A stretch of DNA of 64,000 nt from Nocardia sp. NBC_01503 (GTDB lineage: Bacteria > Actinomycetota > Actinomycetes > Mycobacteriales > Mycobacteriaceae). The position numbers and the translations under genes were made by a program. The stretch spans positions 7,688,001 to 7,752,000 of the forward strand of contig NZ_CP109596.1 in the NCBI RefSeq assembly GCF_036327755.1, read 5' to 3'. The notes beneath the pieces were generated by a model, which did no database searches, was not told the origin of the DNA, and was given only the letters and a program-made list of their open reading frames with translations. This document shows, piece after piece, positions 15,843 through 25,425 of the stretch (position 1 is its first letter; each line of letters starts with the position of its first letter).

Positions 15843-16510
15843 TCACCGCGCCGCGGGATCGAGCGGAATCTGTTCTTGTTGCCACGCCAGCGTGTTGTCG
15901 AAATAGCGCAGCAGGTAGTCGACCACCTCGGCGGCTGACATCACGATCCGCTGCTCGATCCATCGCGAAACAGTTCCGCAATCGCCCCGGAGATGACGAG
16001 GGTGTTCGCGTCACCCATGGACCGCCTCGATCACGTCCGGGCCGTTTTGCTGGTACTGGGCGAGCATCGGGGCGGCGAGAGCCGCCAGATTGATTCCGCG
16101 CGCTGTTCAGGATCGTCGAGCCACATCGCCATCAACCACGTGACGATGTACAGCATCTGCCGGCGCAACGTGGCCAGATGGCCTCCAGCTCGTTCGGTTT
16201 CCACCAAAAGAATGCGGCCGATACGGCGGTCTTCATCCACAATGGCCACCAGTTCCCGGGTCACGGCCCGCAGCCGTGCATGCCCATCGTCGACGAGTAT
16301 CGCCTTGCTCAGCAGACGCACAGCGACCTGAACCGCGACTAACTGCACGACCTCATGAGCGAACTGAGTGAGATTGGTGAAGCTCTCGTAGAAAGTAGCG
16401 TTCGGTGTGCTCGGTGCGGGCGCACACGTCACGGACCTTCGTGTCCGCGATCCCGATCTCGCCGATGATGGCGATTCCGGCCTGGGGTATCGGACTGCGC
16501 GAAAAACAAC
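15843..16510 (-). pseudogene. Frameshifted TetR-family regulator
   Basis: Read through several frames, the sequence gives AGIAIIGEIGIADTKVRDVC then TERYF, closely matching the helix-turn-helix of the intact TetR at 16906. An extra T inside the codon run for RYFYESF shifts the frame. The ligand domain continues as NLTQFAHEVV and LVAIVDEDRRIGRILLVETE, shifts again after LDDPEQ, and again near the end, where VMSAAEVVDYLLRYFDNTLAW is recovered before the TGA at 15843. At least three frameshifts are needed. It is a paralogue of the neighbouring intact regulator. Confidence 0.8.
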
Positions 16511-16530
16511 GAATATGGCGAAGGCGCAGT

Positions 16531-16836
16531 TCAGGTGGCGTCGTCGGGCTCGGGTGGGCGGCAATAGACCCCGGGCCTGATGAAGGCGAGTTGGGAGCGC
16601 GCGGCCCAGTAGTCGAGGATGCCGGTGACCTTGCCCGGTGTCATCGCTATGCCCAGACGCGCGAGCCGGGCGAGCAGATCGTCGACCTCGAATACCTCGT
16701 CGGGTTCGATGACCTGACGTACCAGCCGTCGCACCGAAAGTTCCTGTGCCGCTCGCTCTTCACGATCCGGCACGGGCTGCGGCGTTGCCGCCCGGCCGTG
16801 GCGCTGTGAAGGCAGCAGATCGTCGTAGTGCTGCAC
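16531..16836 (-). CDS. Hypothetical protein, 101 aa, possible winged helix
   Basis: A GTG-started frame with normal codon use. It has an N-terminal polar stretch, a helical middle (EVFEVDDLLARLARLGIAM) and a C-terminal SQLAFIRPGVYCRPPEPDD. The FIRPGVYCR part and the preceding short helices could form a small winged-helix domain, but no family is recognised. No clear ribosome binding site. It sits between the TetR remnant and the intact TetR on the same strand and may be co-transcribed with the latter. Confidence 0.45.
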   Translation of the reverse strand: MQHYDDLLPSQRHGRAATPQPVPDREERAAQELSVRRLVRQVIEPDEVFEVDDLLARLARLGIAMTPGKVTGILDYWAARSQLAFIRPGVYCRPPEPDDAT

Positions 16837-16905
16837 CGTCGGTAGACCGGGACGGTTATCGGTGGGCCGCCGATCCAGGACCGCAGCGACCGCTGATCTG
16901 CCCGG

Positions 16906-17628
16906 CTACGACCGATCAGCTGCGGTAATCTTCCGCCGCCAGGCGACTGCTTCGTCGAGGAAACTGAGAAGGTAGTCGACCAACTCCTCGGCGGACATGT
17001 CGAGTCGATCATCGACCCAGGCCATCAGCACCTCGGCAGCCGCACCCGCCATGGCGATGGTGGTGATGTCGCCCATTAGCGGGCCCACTGCGTCGGATCC
17101 GCCGTTCATGAACTGGGTGACCATGGGTAGTGTCGCCACGGCCATATCGTTCGATTCGGGGTTCTCCAGCCACATGGTCATCAGCCAGGTGGTTCCGTAC
17201 AACATCTGCTGACGCAGCTTGGCCAGTGCGCCGCCGGCCCGCTCCGGTTCGATGAACAGGATGCGCCCCACCCTGGGGTCCTCATCCAGGATCGTCACGA
17301 GTTCCTTTGCCACCGCTCGCAATCGAGCCTGCGCCTCGTCGATGCCGACGGCCTTGACAAACAGTCGCCCCGCGACCTGCATGGCAACGGCTTCGATGAC
17401 CGCCTTCGCGAAGGTATCGAGATTGTCGAAACTCTCGTAGAAGTAGCGTTCGGTCAGTTCGGCGCGGCGGCACACGTCACGGACCTTGGTATCGGCGATT
17501 CCGGATTCAGCGATGACCGCGATTCCCGCGTCCAGGAATGCCGTGCGGCGGGCGTCCTTGCGGTCCTCTTTGCTCATACCCGCAAACCGATGGGGCCGCC
17601 GGGCGACAGGGGTCGGCTGCGATGTCAT
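16906..17628 (-). CDS. TetR-family transcriptional regulator
   Basis: A 240-aa TetR protein. The helix-turn-helix lies at about residues 44-69 (IADTKVRDVCRRAELTERYFYESFDN). The ligand domain ends AEELVDYLLSFLDEAVAWRRK. It follows mceF by 15 bases on the same strand, so it is probably the last gene of the mce operon and may autoregulate it. It is the only intact TetR in this part of the window, so it is the best candidate for binding the TGACA-N8-TGTCA sites; that link is inference. Two decayed relatives lie nearby. Confidence 0.9.
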   Translation of the reverse strand: MTSQPTPVARRPHRFAGMSKEDRKDARRTAFLDAGIAVIAESGIADTKVRDVCRRAELTERYFYESFDNLDTFAKAVIEAVAMQVAGRLFVKAVGIDEAQARLRAVAKELVTILDEDPRVGRILFIEPERAGGALAKLRQQMLYGTTWLMTMWLENPESNDMAVATLPMVTQFMNGGSDAVGPLMGDITTIAMAGAAAEVLMAWVDDRLDMSAEELVDYLLSFLDEAVAWRRKITAADRS

Positions 17629-17643
17629 GGCATCGATTATCCC

Positions 17644-18600
17644 CTATCGCGGTGTGGTGACGTGAAGGGTGACCGCGCCGGGGACCGCGACCGCGGACAG
17701 CGCGGTATCCAGTAGACGGCTGATGTCGATCATGCCCGCGGAATCGGCAGCGGCGCGAATGCCGGGCAGGGCTGTACCGGCGAGTTTTCGGATATCCGGG
17801 CCGACCTGGTCCTCGAACCGCTGGAGCTTGCCGAACAGGGTCAACGGCCCGATCTGCACGACCCGCGGGTAGTCGTTGGTCTGCATCATGTCGATGGCAG
17901 TCTGAGCAAGGGCCGCGAAGTTGACGCCCAGCAGCCGGGCCGGATCGCTGGTCTCGGCGAGGGTGGGACCGACCGCGCCGCTGCGGGCCAGCACGTCCTG
18001 TCCGTCGGTGAGCAGATCGCGGATCGAGCCGGTGCTCATCAGCAGCGTCGAGGCGAGCAGCGCGCTGGCCCGAGACAGGTTGTGCACCACCATGATATCC
18101 GCGGGTAAGGCCGACTCGAGCTCATCGACAAGGGAATTCGCGGTGTCTGGGGGGATGCCGTCGAGCATTCGGGTGAGCGCGGCCGACAGATCGCCGAAGG
18201 TGCGCGGCACTATCGATACCTGGGCCTGAATATGCTGGTCATCGGCGAAGTACGGCCCGGCGGTCGATTTCGGCAGGATCGCGACATAACTCTCCCCCAG
18301 CGAGGAGAGGCTTTCGATGCGAAAATCGCTGTCGACGGGAATTCTATAGCTGTCGTGGTAGCCGAATTCGATCTCCACGCCGTCTGCCGCGGCGTGAACC
18401 GCGATCACCCGGCCGATGGGTACTCCCCGTAACAGCAGTTTGGAACCGGCGACGATTCCATTGGCGTCGGCTACGGCCAGCACGGCGTGGTGTTGATCCG
18501 CAGGAGGTAGCCAGTGCACCCCCTGGCGGCCGATCGCTACGACCGAGAAGGCCAGCAGGGCCAGCAGAGCGGCGATGGACACGGCGTTCCTGGTGTTCAC
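17644..18600 (-). CDS. mceF: Mce family protein, MceF position
   Basis: A 318-aa last member of the Mce set. An N-terminal hydrophobic segment (SIAALLALLAFSVVAIG) anchors it; a MlaD-like domain follows at about residues 38-115 (AVADANGIVAGSKLLLRGVPIGRV, with LGESYVAILP near its end), then the helical Mce tail. Mce proteins form a hexameric tube that carries lipids from the cell surface to the YrbE permease. The ATG overlaps the mceE stop as ATGA. It is a little shorter than many MceF proteins. Confidence 0.88.
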   Translation of the reverse strand: MNTRNAVSIAALLALLAFSVVAIGRQGVHWLPPADQHHAVLAVADANGIVAGSKLLLRGVPIGRVIAVHAAADGVEIEFGYHDSYRIPVDSDFRIESLSSLGESYVAILPKSTAGPYFADDQHIQAQVSIVPRTFGDLSAALTRMLDGIPPDTANSLVDELESALPADIMVVHNLSRASALLASTLLMSTGSIRDLLTDGQDVLARSGAVGPTLAETSDPARLLGVNFAALAQTAIDMMQTNDYPRVVQIGPLTLFGKLQRFEDQVGPDIRKLAGTALPGIRAAADSAGMIDISRLLDTALSAVAVPGAVTLHVTTPR

Positions 18601-19595
18601 CGGACGGCTCCCAGCATTCTGAGCAGATCCTCGACGGCGGCCAATTGTTCATTGCCGTCGGCGCTGACGAGGGAGGTGACGTCAACAGCGGGTTTGCTCA
18701 GCAGCGGCAACAGCGTGGTGCGCAGGAATCGTTGCAGACTCATGCCGGTGTCGGCGAGACCTGTACCAGTGCTGGAGACATCCTCGACGGTGACGGCAAG
18801 CGAGTCGATCATTGGGACCAGCCAGTTTCCGCCGGTGTAGACGCTGCCGACCGACGGCAGCAGGATACCGATGTTCCCGATGAGTAGCCGCAGGTTGGCC
18901 CACAGTTTCATCGCATGCGGAGAGAAAATGCTCTCGAGAGCGTCGCTGTGGCGATTCAGGGTCTGGGTGATGTCGTCGACGCCGGTGAGCATCCGGTCGA
19001 TGTCGGCGGTGCCGGCGGCCAGGCTCCGCACATCGACGGCCATGGTTGCGGCGACCTTGCGGACGTCGTCGGTCGTCGGTGGCAGGGCCGCGTTCAGCTT
19101 GCCGATGGCCTGTTCGATGCGCTGTACCGAACCGGAACCGAGGAAGTTCGCCAGCACCGCGAGGGTGTCCTCCAGCGGTGCGGGCGACACCGTGTGCTCA
19201 CGGGCTATCCGTGAATTCGGTGCCAGCGCAGCGCTGTTCGATACCGGCTGTGGGCGCTGGATCTTCACGTAGGCGTCGCCGAGCACGGTGTCCTGGGTGA
19301 TGGCGGCGGTGCTGTCGGCCGGAATGACGATGCCGATGCGGATATCCACTCCGACTGCCACGTTGTCACCGGTCAGGTCGATGTTGCGGACCGATCCGAC
19401 GGCGGCACCGTCGAAGGACACCTTTGCCCCAGCCGGCAGGTTCAGCGCGTTGGCGAACTCGATGGTGAGTGGGTAGCCATTGCGGGCCAGGTCACTGGGC
19501 ATCGGCAGCTTCGCCGGATTCGCCGAGCATGCGGCCAGCGTGGCGGTGACCGCTGTCGTCAGGACCACGACGATCAGATGGCGCGTGGTTCTCAT
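18597..19595 (-). CDS. mceE: Mce family lipoprotein, MceE position
   Basis: A 332-aa Mce lipoprotein (LprK type). The signal peptide ends in the lipobox LAAC (Cys about 23), as expected for the fifth gene of mce operons. The MlaD-like domain starts GYPLTIEFANALNLPAGAKV and includes GAAVGSVRNIDL and VLGDAYVKIQ. The tail is the helical needle region. It overlaps mceD and mceF by four bases at each end. The product should sit at the outer face of the membrane as part of the heterohexamer. Confidence 0.92.
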   Translation of the reverse strand: MRTTRHLIVVVLTTAVTATLAACSANPAKLPMPSDLARNGYPLTIEFANALNLPAGAKVSFDGAAVGSVRNIDLTGDNVAVGVDIRIGIVIPADSTAAITQDTVLGDAYVKIQRPQPVSNSAALAPNSRIAREHTVSPAPLEDTLAVLANFLGSGSVQRIEQAIGKLNAALPPTTDDVRKVAATMAVDVRSLAAGTADIDRMLTGVDDITQTLNRHSDALESIFSPHAMKLWANLRLLIGNIGILLPSVGSVYTGGNWLVPMIDSLAVTVEDVSSTGTGLADTGMSLQRFLRTTLLPLLSKPAVDVTSLVSADGNEQLAAVEDLLRMLGAVR

Positions 19596-20626
19596 TGGGG
19601 CACACCGCCCTTCAGTACCAGTTGTAAGAGATCGGTGATGGATGCCTCGGGCTGTCCCGGCATCGTGGTCAGCCGAAATCGCGGCGCGACGCCGGAGATC
19701 GGCTGTCCGGTCCGGGCATTGGTGAGGGTTGCGATCGAATCGGCGAGCACCGGTAGTGAATTGGCCAATTGTGCGATGCTGTCCTCGCCGGTGGCTGCGA
19801 GATGCAGTGCCGCGGCGACGGTGTCGAGTCCGGGCCAAAGCAGGGTTCCGTAGCGCTGCGCCAGGTCCAGGCACAGATCCATCGCTCCCGGCAGGCCGTC
19901 GAAGATCTTGGTGATGGCCGGGAAGACCTGCGTCGCGACCGCGTCGATGCCCGGTGGTGCGGTCGCGAGCGCGGATTCGATGTCGTCCCAATGGGTGCGG
20001 GTGGCGGCCAGCAGCGGTGCGATGTCCGCGAGCAGTTGACCGAGGGTCGCCGTCGCATGGTCCGGATCCGCGAGGGCGTGGCTCAGGGTGGTTACGGCGG
20101 CACCGGCGGCGGCACCGTTGCCTGCCAGTTGGCTCGACAGATTGTCCAGGGCCCCGTTCGCGGCGCTGGTCGTACCGGATCGGGTGATGCCGTCGATGAG
20201 TCCGGCAGTGGCAGCGGTGATTTCGGAGATGCTCTTCGGGGTGGCGGTGTCCGACAGCGGAATACAGTGTCCCGGTGTCAAGTGTGGTCCGGGCTGATTG
20301 TTGCCGGTCAGTTCGATACTGCGGTCGGCGAGAATCGATGTCGACCGAGTCACCGCCTTCGTGGTGGCGGCGATCGATTGGCTGTCGTCGAGGGAGAAGG
20401 TGACGCGAACTCCGGCCCCTTCCGGGTCGGTCCGATCCACCGTGCCGATGCGTACGCCCATGCGGGTCACGAAGTTGCCGGGGTACAGGCCGATCGTGTC
20501 GGGCATGATCGCGCAAAAGCCCTTGGTGCTACCGGAATTCGTGTCGGTGGCGACGGTGGTGCCGACGGCGAGCGCAACGGTGGCGATGGCGGTCAGGATG
20601 AGCAGCCCTCGGTAGCGGCGAAGCAT
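19592..20626 (-). CDS. mceD: Mce family protein, MceD position
   Basis: A 344-aa Mce protein beginning MLRRYRGLLILTAIATVALA, a membrane anchor. The MlaD-like domain includes GLYPGNFVTRMGVRIGTVDR and STSILADRSIEL. The start ATG shares one base with the mceC stop (TGATG) and has GGAAGGAG upstream; a longer upstream start would overlap mceC without need. The Ala-rich tail ends LLQLVLKGGVPQ. Confidence 0.88.
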   Translation of the reverse strand: MLRRYRGLLILTAIATVALAVGTTVATDTNSGSTKGFCAIMPDTIGLYPGNFVTRMGVRIGTVDRTDPEGAGVRVTFSLDDSQSIAATTKAVTRSTSILADRSIELTGNNQPGPHLTPGHCIPLSDTATPKSISEITAATAGLIDGITRSGTTSAANGALDNLSSQLAGNGAAAGAAVTTLSHALADPDHATATLGQLLADIAPLLAATRTHWDDIESALATAPPGIDAVATQVFPAITKIFDGLPGAMDLCLDLAQRYGTLLWPGLDTVAAALHLAATGEDSIAQLANSLPVLADSIATLTNARTGQPISGVAPRFRLTTMPGQPEASITDLLQLVLKGGVPQ

Positions 20627-21645
20627 CAGCAGCTCCTTCCGGGGATCGGTATGCACAGGTCGGTGGCCAGCACCTGATCGCCGCCCGCGAGGCGGATTCC
20701 GTCGGGGCCGAGCAGCGATTGCAGGTAGTCGACAAAGGTTTGCAGTTGGCCGATGAGGGTCGGCAGGTCGGTGTTCACGCTGTGCGCTGCGGCGTCGAGT
20801 TGCCGCACCGCGTCGTACACCTCGTCGCGGTGGTTCGCGTAGAAGGTGGTGAGCGTCTTCACCGAGGTGAAGACTTGTGCCAAACCCTGGTAGGCGTAGG
20901 CGAATTCGACATGGGTGTCGTCGAGCACGCGCAGCACGATCGCGGCTTTGCGCAGCATGTTGAACAGCACGTCACGTCGATTACCGAACGCGCCCAGGTA
21001 TTCCTGCGTCACCGTCAAGCTGGTTCCGACTTGGTCGCGCTGGCGATCCAGGACGCCGGCGAGTGCCTGGACGCTGTCGATCATCGACTTCACCGAACCC
21101 GGATTCGCCTCCAGAGCGGCCGCGGCCTGGTCGAGGTCGGTGCCGATCGCGGGTGCGTCGAGAGCAGCGATTTTCGGTGGAGCGTCGTCGAGCAGTTCCG
21201 GCAGGCGGTAGGGCAGGTGCACCCTGGCGGCGGGAATCGTCCGATTCCCCAGCGCCGCTTCGCCTGCGGACACGAGCGCGACGTAGTAGCCCCCGGCGGC
21301 GGTCAGCATGCGGACGTCCACGGCGGTCTCGGCGCCGAGGAAGACGCTGTCGTCGACGGTCAATTCGATCTCGACATGATCGGGCCGCAACCGCACCTCG
21401 GTCACCTTGCCCGCGGGGACTCCGGCGACGCGCACCTCCTCGCCGGTACGCAACGCCGCGGCATCGGTGGTCTCGAAAACGACCCGCTGTTGGCGCAGCG
21501 GATGCAGATACAGTGCCCCCGCCGCGACTGCGACGATCACCGCCGTCCCGACCGAGACGACACCGATGAGCACATGCTTCTGTTCGGAGCTGCGGCTTTC
21601 CAGGTAGGCGCGCACACGATGCGCCGCGGCGGCTATCGGTTGCAC
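20626..21645 (-). CDS. mceC: Mce family protein, MceC position
   Basis: A 339-aa Mce protein. The start is a GTG lying inside the end of mceB (13-bp overlap) with AGGTGG upstream. The anchor is VLIGVVSVGTAVIVAVAAGAL, and the MlaD-like domain contains LRTGEEVRVAGVPAGKVTEV and LTAAGGYYVALV. The tail is the helical needle region (AVRQLDAAAHSVNTDLPTL). The anchor is preceded by a longer cytoplasmic stretch of about 20 residues than in its neighbours. Confidence 0.86.
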   Translation of the reverse strand: MQPIAAAAHRVRAYLESRSSEQKHVLIGVVSVGTAVIVAVAAGALYLHPLRQQRVVFETTDAAALRTGEEVRVAGVPAGKVTEVRLRPDHVEIELTVDDSVFLGAETAVDVRMLTAAGGYYVALVSAGEAALGNRTIPAARVHLPYRLPELLDDAPPKIAALDAPAIGTDLDQAAAALEANPGSVKSMIDSVQALAGVLDRQRDQVGTSLTVTQEYLGAFGNRRDVLFNMLRKAAIVLRVLDDTHVEFAYAYQGLAQVFTSVKTLTTFYANHRDEVYDAVRQLDAAAHSVNTDLPTLIGQLQTFVDYLQSLLGPDGIRLAGGDQVLATDLCIPIPGRSC

Positions 21646-22640
21646 AGCACCACCTGCTGTCCGGCGAGCAGCACCTGCACCGCTTGCGGCAGTACCGCGG
21701 GACCGTTGGCGCATCGGGTGTCAAGCTTCGCGGAGTCGAGTTGCTCGAGTCCCGCCAGCACGGACGGCAGCATGCGCAGGGTCTGCGGGGCGTCCTGCAG
21801 TTGTGCGAGCGCGGATTTCAACAAGGCGTCGAGATCGGTCCCTTCCCTCAACCCGACGCTGGTCAACAGCCGATTGACCGCGTCGACGAAGGCCGGTCCG
21901 TAGGTGGCGGTCACGTAGAACTGATCGAGTACCGTCATCGTCTTGTCCAGGACCAAGTCGAAGTTCTCGATGAACTCCAGCACACGATCCGACTTTCCCT
22001 TCATGGTGTTCGATATCGCCGCGATATTCGCGACCAGCGTGGAAACGACCTGCTGCCGGTCGACGGTGTAGTCGGCGATCTTCTTGACGCCGGCCGCGAG
22101 ATCCGCCGCGCCGGTGCCATCGCCCGCCAGGAAGGCCGAGACGTTCTCCGCCAGCTTGTCGATCTCGGCCGGATCGAGAGTGCGCAGCACCGGTTCCAAG
22201 CCGTGGAACAGAGTGGTTATATCGAAGGATGAGGTGGTCATCTGCGTTGTCGCGTGCCGGATGGCCACGGGCTCCCCTGCCACGGTGCCGGTTTCGTCGA
22301 AGTCCAGATAACGCAGGCCACTGAGATTCTGGTATCTCACCGCCAGATGCGATGCCGAGGTGAGCCGATAACGCTGCTGCAGCGCGAAACCGACGACGGC
22401 GATATTCGTGCCGCCCTGCTGCCGGATGTCGATCGAGGTCACCTTGCCGACCTGCACTCCCTGCCGACGTACGTCCGCCCCGATGCGCAGTCCGGACACA
22501 TCAGCGAAATCCGCTGTGTAGGAAACCGTGTCGCCGATCACAGGATTGCGGAGCGCGTTGACGACGCCGCCGAAGAGCACGACCGTGACAGCTGCGGCGA
22601 CGATGAGCCGCCACAGCGCCTGGCGCGGTGCCGTCCCCAT
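21633..22640 (-). CDS. mceB: Mce family protein, MceB position
   Basis: A 335-aa Mce protein with the anchor LIVAAAVTVVLFGGVVNAL and the MlaD-like domain SYTADFADVSGLRIGADVRR then GVQVGKVTSIDI and LSGLRYLDFD. The phrase FADVSGLRIGADVR is characteristic of MceB. One base separates it from mceA, and its end overlaps mceC. The C-terminus has two cysteines (DTRCANG, VVLCNR) that may form a disulfide. Confidence 0.9.
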   Translation of the reverse strand: MGTAPRQALWRLIVAAAVTVVLFGGVVNALRNPVIGDTVSYTADFADVSGLRIGADVRRQGVQVGKVTSIDIRQQGGTNIAVVGFALQQRYRLTSASHLAVRYQNLSGLRYLDFDETGTVAGEPVAIRHATTQMTTSSFDITTLFHGLEPVLRTLDPAEIDKLAENVSAFLAGDGTGAADLAAGVKKIADYTVDRQQVVSTLVANIAAISNTMKGKSDRVLEFIENFDLVLDKTMTVLDQFYVTATYGPAFVDAVNRLLTSVGLREGTDLDALLKSALAQLQDAPQTLRMLPSVLAGLEQLDSAKLDTRCANGPAVLPQAVQVLLAGQQVVLCNR

Positions 22641-22641
22641 C

Positions 22642-23670
22642 TCAGTTCCCCCCGGGCAGCGGTAGCGCCGAGGCGAGCGCGGGCAACTGGTCCAGCACGA
22701 TGCGCAACTTCAGTGATCTGTCCTGGTCCGGGCCGGTATAGGCCGAGGCGAATCCCGACATCACCTGATCGAGCCGAGTACCCAGTTGCGCCTTGTTCAG
22801 CGTCGCGGAGACCAGATCCGACACTGTGCGCAGGATTTCGGTCAGCGGAGTGAAATCGTCCGCGTGCGAACCGAGTAGCGATCCCAGCGGACCGAAGAAG
22901 CCGGTGGAGATCAACTGCAGGGTTTCGTTTATCGGCCCGAAGTCGTCGATGATCATCTCACCGCCGGGTATCTCGCGTACAGCCTTGATCGCGGCGACCG
23001 CGTCATCGGCGAAGACGGGGAGCGGATCGAGCAGCGTATTCAGCTGGCGCAGTTGGATATCGGGCGTGCGCTGCTGTGTTTCGGCCACGACGCCGGCGAC
23101 CGTGAACCCGGCCTCGAGCAATGGCGCGAGCGCATCGGTGTAGTCGGCGATCCGCCGGATCACCTCGACCATGCGATCGGTGACCACACCGTTCACCACC
23201 ATCGAGGAGCGGGTCAGGAGCGCCGCCATGGTGAAGTCACCCTCGGGTGCGCGATCGAGCCGCTGGCCGTCGGTCAGGATTTGGCCTCCGACGCCGGGCA
23301 GCAGGTTGAGCGCGGAGACGCCGAAGTAGTTCATCGGCCGGTAGTCGAACCGGACCGTATCGGTCAGTCCCCCGATTTGATTGCGCTGCAACCGGATACC
23401 CAGCTCGACTCCGTGCCCGGCAGCAGCGTGCACCGATTCCACCCGTCCCACCTCGACCCCGTGCAGCATGATCGCGGAGCCGGCCGCGACGCCCTGCCCG
23501 AGATAGGCCGTCCGCACCGTGATCTGCACGGTGCCACCGGGTTCCCGTCCGGTGATCCGCATCATGGTGAATATCGCGATCACCAGCACCACCACCGTGA
23601 CGGTGCCGGTCAACAACAGAATCCGCCGTTGCCTGCGCTCTGATCCAGCCAGTAGTTCCGACATCGTCAC
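22642..23670 (-). CDS. mceA: Mce family protein, MceA position
   Basis: A 342-aa Mce protein, first of the six. The anchor is ILLLTGTVTVVVLVIAIFTM. The MlaD-like domain shows TVRTAYLGQGVAAGSAIMLH and GVEVGRVESVHA, with FGVSALNLLPGVGG later. The GTG at 23670 and the ATG at 23664 are both possible starts; the preceding yrbEB stop is one base upstream. The six Mce proteins plus two YrbE permeases form the lipid importer; the usual ATPase MceG is encoded elsewhere. Confidence 0.9.
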   Translation of the reverse strand: MTMSELLAGSERRQRRILLLTGTVTVVVLVIAIFTMMRITGREPGGTVQITVRTAYLGQGVAAGSAIMLHGVEVGRVESVHAAAGHGVELGIRLQRNQIGGLTDTVRFDYRPMNYFGVSALNLLPGVGGQILTDGQRLDRAPEGDFTMAALLTRSSMVVNGVVTDRMVEVIRRIADYTDALAPLLEAGFTVAGVVAETQQRTPDIQLRQLNTLLDPLPVFADDAVAAIKAVREIPGGEMIIDDFGPINETLQLISTGFFGPLGSLLGSHADDFTPLTEILRTVSDLVSATLNKAQLGTRLDQVMSGFASAYTGPDQDRSLKLRIVLDQLPALASALPLPGGN

Positions 23671-23671
23671 C

Positions 23672-24544
23672 TCACCCCGTGAATACGAATTCCGGGGTGA
23701 GCCCCCACAACAGCACGGTCAGCATCAGATCCAGCATGATGATCGCGACCAGGCTCGCGCGGATCGCGCGCCCACTGGCAAGGCCCACACCGGCCGGGCC
23801 GCCCGAGGCGAAATAACCGAAGTAGCAATGAATGAACGTGACCACCGCACAGAACAAAACCGCCTTGATCGTCGAATAGAGCACGTCCACCGGATCGAGG
23901 AACTGCTCGAAATAATGGTTGTAGGTTCCGGTGGACTGCGAGTGCACCACCGTCACCACCAGACGGCAGGTGACGAAGCTGACCAACAGTGTCACCAGAT
24001 AAGCCGGTACGACACAAAGCATTCCGCCTATCAGCCGGGTGCCGACCACGAACGGCACCGTGCGGACCCCGAGCGATCCGATGGCGTCGATCTCCTCCGA
24101 GATCCGCATGGACCCGATCTCCGCGGTCATCCGGCACCCCGCCTGTGCGGCGAAGCCGACCCCGGCGACGATGGGAGCCATCTCCCGAATATTCGCCATC
24201 CCACCCACGACACCGGACAGCGCGCCGAACCCGATGAGATCCAACCCGGCGAAGGCCTCGATGGACACCATGGCACCGATCGCGACACCGAGTATCAACA
24301 TGGTGCTGACCACTCCACCATCGACGATCAGCGATCCACGCCCCCACGCCAGGTTGTTCAACACCCGGAAAGTCTGTGCACGGTACTGACGAACCGTGAC
24401 CGGCAGCAGCCACAGCGTCCGGCCGACGAACACCGCGACCCTGCCGATCTCGGCCACCAGGTCAGCACCGGGCCGGGCTACTCGCCGCACCAGCCGGGCG
24501 GTGCGCGGCAGCGGTTGGTAGCGGGACGGCGCGGTCGTGTTCAT
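23672..24544 (-). CDS. yrbEB: Mce-associated permease YrbEB
   Basis: A 290-aa MlaE/YrbE-type permease with about five membrane helices. The family signature in the cytoplasmic loop is GSMRISEEIDAIGSLGVRTV, where the EExDA motif contacts the ATPase. The start ATG overlaps the yrbEA stop (ATGA). Upstream in-frame sequence is not used because it runs through yrbEA. The product forms the inner-membrane channel with YrbEA. Confidence 0.93.
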   Translation of the reverse strand: MNTTAPSRYQPLPRTARLVRRVARPGADLVAEIGRVAVFVGRTLWLLPVTVRQYRAQTFRVLNNLAWGRGSLIVDGGVVSTMLILGVAIGAMVSIEAFAGLDLIGFGALSGVVGGMANIREMAPIVAGVGFAAQAGCRMTAEIGSMRISEEIDAIGSLGVRTVPFVVGTRLIGGMLCVVPAYLVTLLVSFVTCRLVVTVVHSQSTGTYNHYFEQFLDPVDVLYSTIKAVLFCAVVTFIHCYFGYFASGGPAGVGLASGRAIRASLVAIIMLDLMLTVLLWGLTPEFVFTG

Positions 24545-25395
24545 GCGACGTGACCCGGCAGGAACATGGCCTGCAGCTGCGTGATCAGCAGCGTAGCCAG
24601 GATGATCGCCGTAACACTCAGCACCACAGCGGAATTCACCGCATCCGCGACGCCACGCGGTCCGCCGCGCGCCTCTAGGCCGCGCAATCCGGCGATGATC
24701 GCGACCAGCACGGCCGCGACCAGCGTCTTGATCACCGCCACGGCCAGATCGGCTGTGGTGGCGAATGCCCCGAACGACGCCCAGAAGCTGCCGCGGCTGA
24801 CCCCGTTGATTTCGACAGCCACCAGATAGGAGGAGCCGACACCCACCATCACGATGGCGACAAACAACATCGGCGAAATAACAAGCAGCGCAAGGAAACG
24901 CGGCACCAGCAACCGCTGCACCGGATCCACGCCCATCACCCGCATGGCATCGAGTTCCTCCCGGATGGCCCGCGCCCCGAGATCGGCCGCGATCGCCGCG
25001 GCCCCCGCCCCACCCAGCAGCAGGCCGGCCGCGAGCGGCGCACCTTGCCGGATGATGCCCAAGCCGCTCGCCGCACCGATCAGCGAGTCGGCCCCCACCT
25101 GATGCACCAGTCCCCCGACCTGAACCGAGACGACCGCGCCGAACGGAATCGCCATCAGGATCGCCGGGACCGCGGTCACCTTCAGCAGATGCCATGCCTG
25201 CTGCACGAATTCACCGAACGGGAGCCGACCGGCGAGGACGTCTCGCACCAGATGCCGGACTATCGAGGTGCCGAGCAGGATCGATCTGCCCAGCGTCGCC
25301 GCACTCGCGCGGCCGACGCCACTCAGATGATCGACCGGTGCATTGAGAACATCCGCGACTCTGTCCAGCGTCGTCGCGCTATCGGGCTGTGCCAT
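24541..25395 (-). CDS. yrbEA: Mce-associated permease YrbEA
   Basis: A 284-aa MlaE/YrbE-type permease. The conserved loop reads GARAIREELDAMRVMGVDPV then RLLVPRFLALLV, the standard EExDAM...LVxPR signature. Helices are visible at VPAILMAIPFGAVVSVQVGG, GLLLGGAGAAAIAADL and the C-terminal LSVTAIILATLLITQL. It follows the Mce-associated gene by 30 bases and overlaps yrbEB by four. Confidence 0.93.
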   Translation of the reverse strand: MAQPDSATTLDRVADVLNAPVDHLSGVGRASAATLGRSILLGTSIVRHLVRDVLAGRLPFGEFVQQAWHLLKVTAVPAILMAIPFGAVVSVQVGGLVHQVGADSLIGAASGLGIIRQGAPLAAGLLLGGAGAAAIAADLGARAIREELDAMRVMGVDPVQRLLVPRFLALLVISPMLFVAIVMVGVGSSYLVAVEINGVSRGSFWASFGAFATTADLAVAVIKTLVAAVLVAIIAGLRGLEARGGPRGVADAVNSAVVLSVTAIILATLLITQLQAMFLPGHVA

Positions 25396-25425
25396 GAGGT
25401 CTTCCGTATCCCTGGGTCGGCGAAT

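Noticed and set aside
23519..24553. Long plus-strand frame opposite yrbEB
   Set aside because: Antisense to a well-supported permease gene; composition is Asp/His/Arg-rich and not protein-like.
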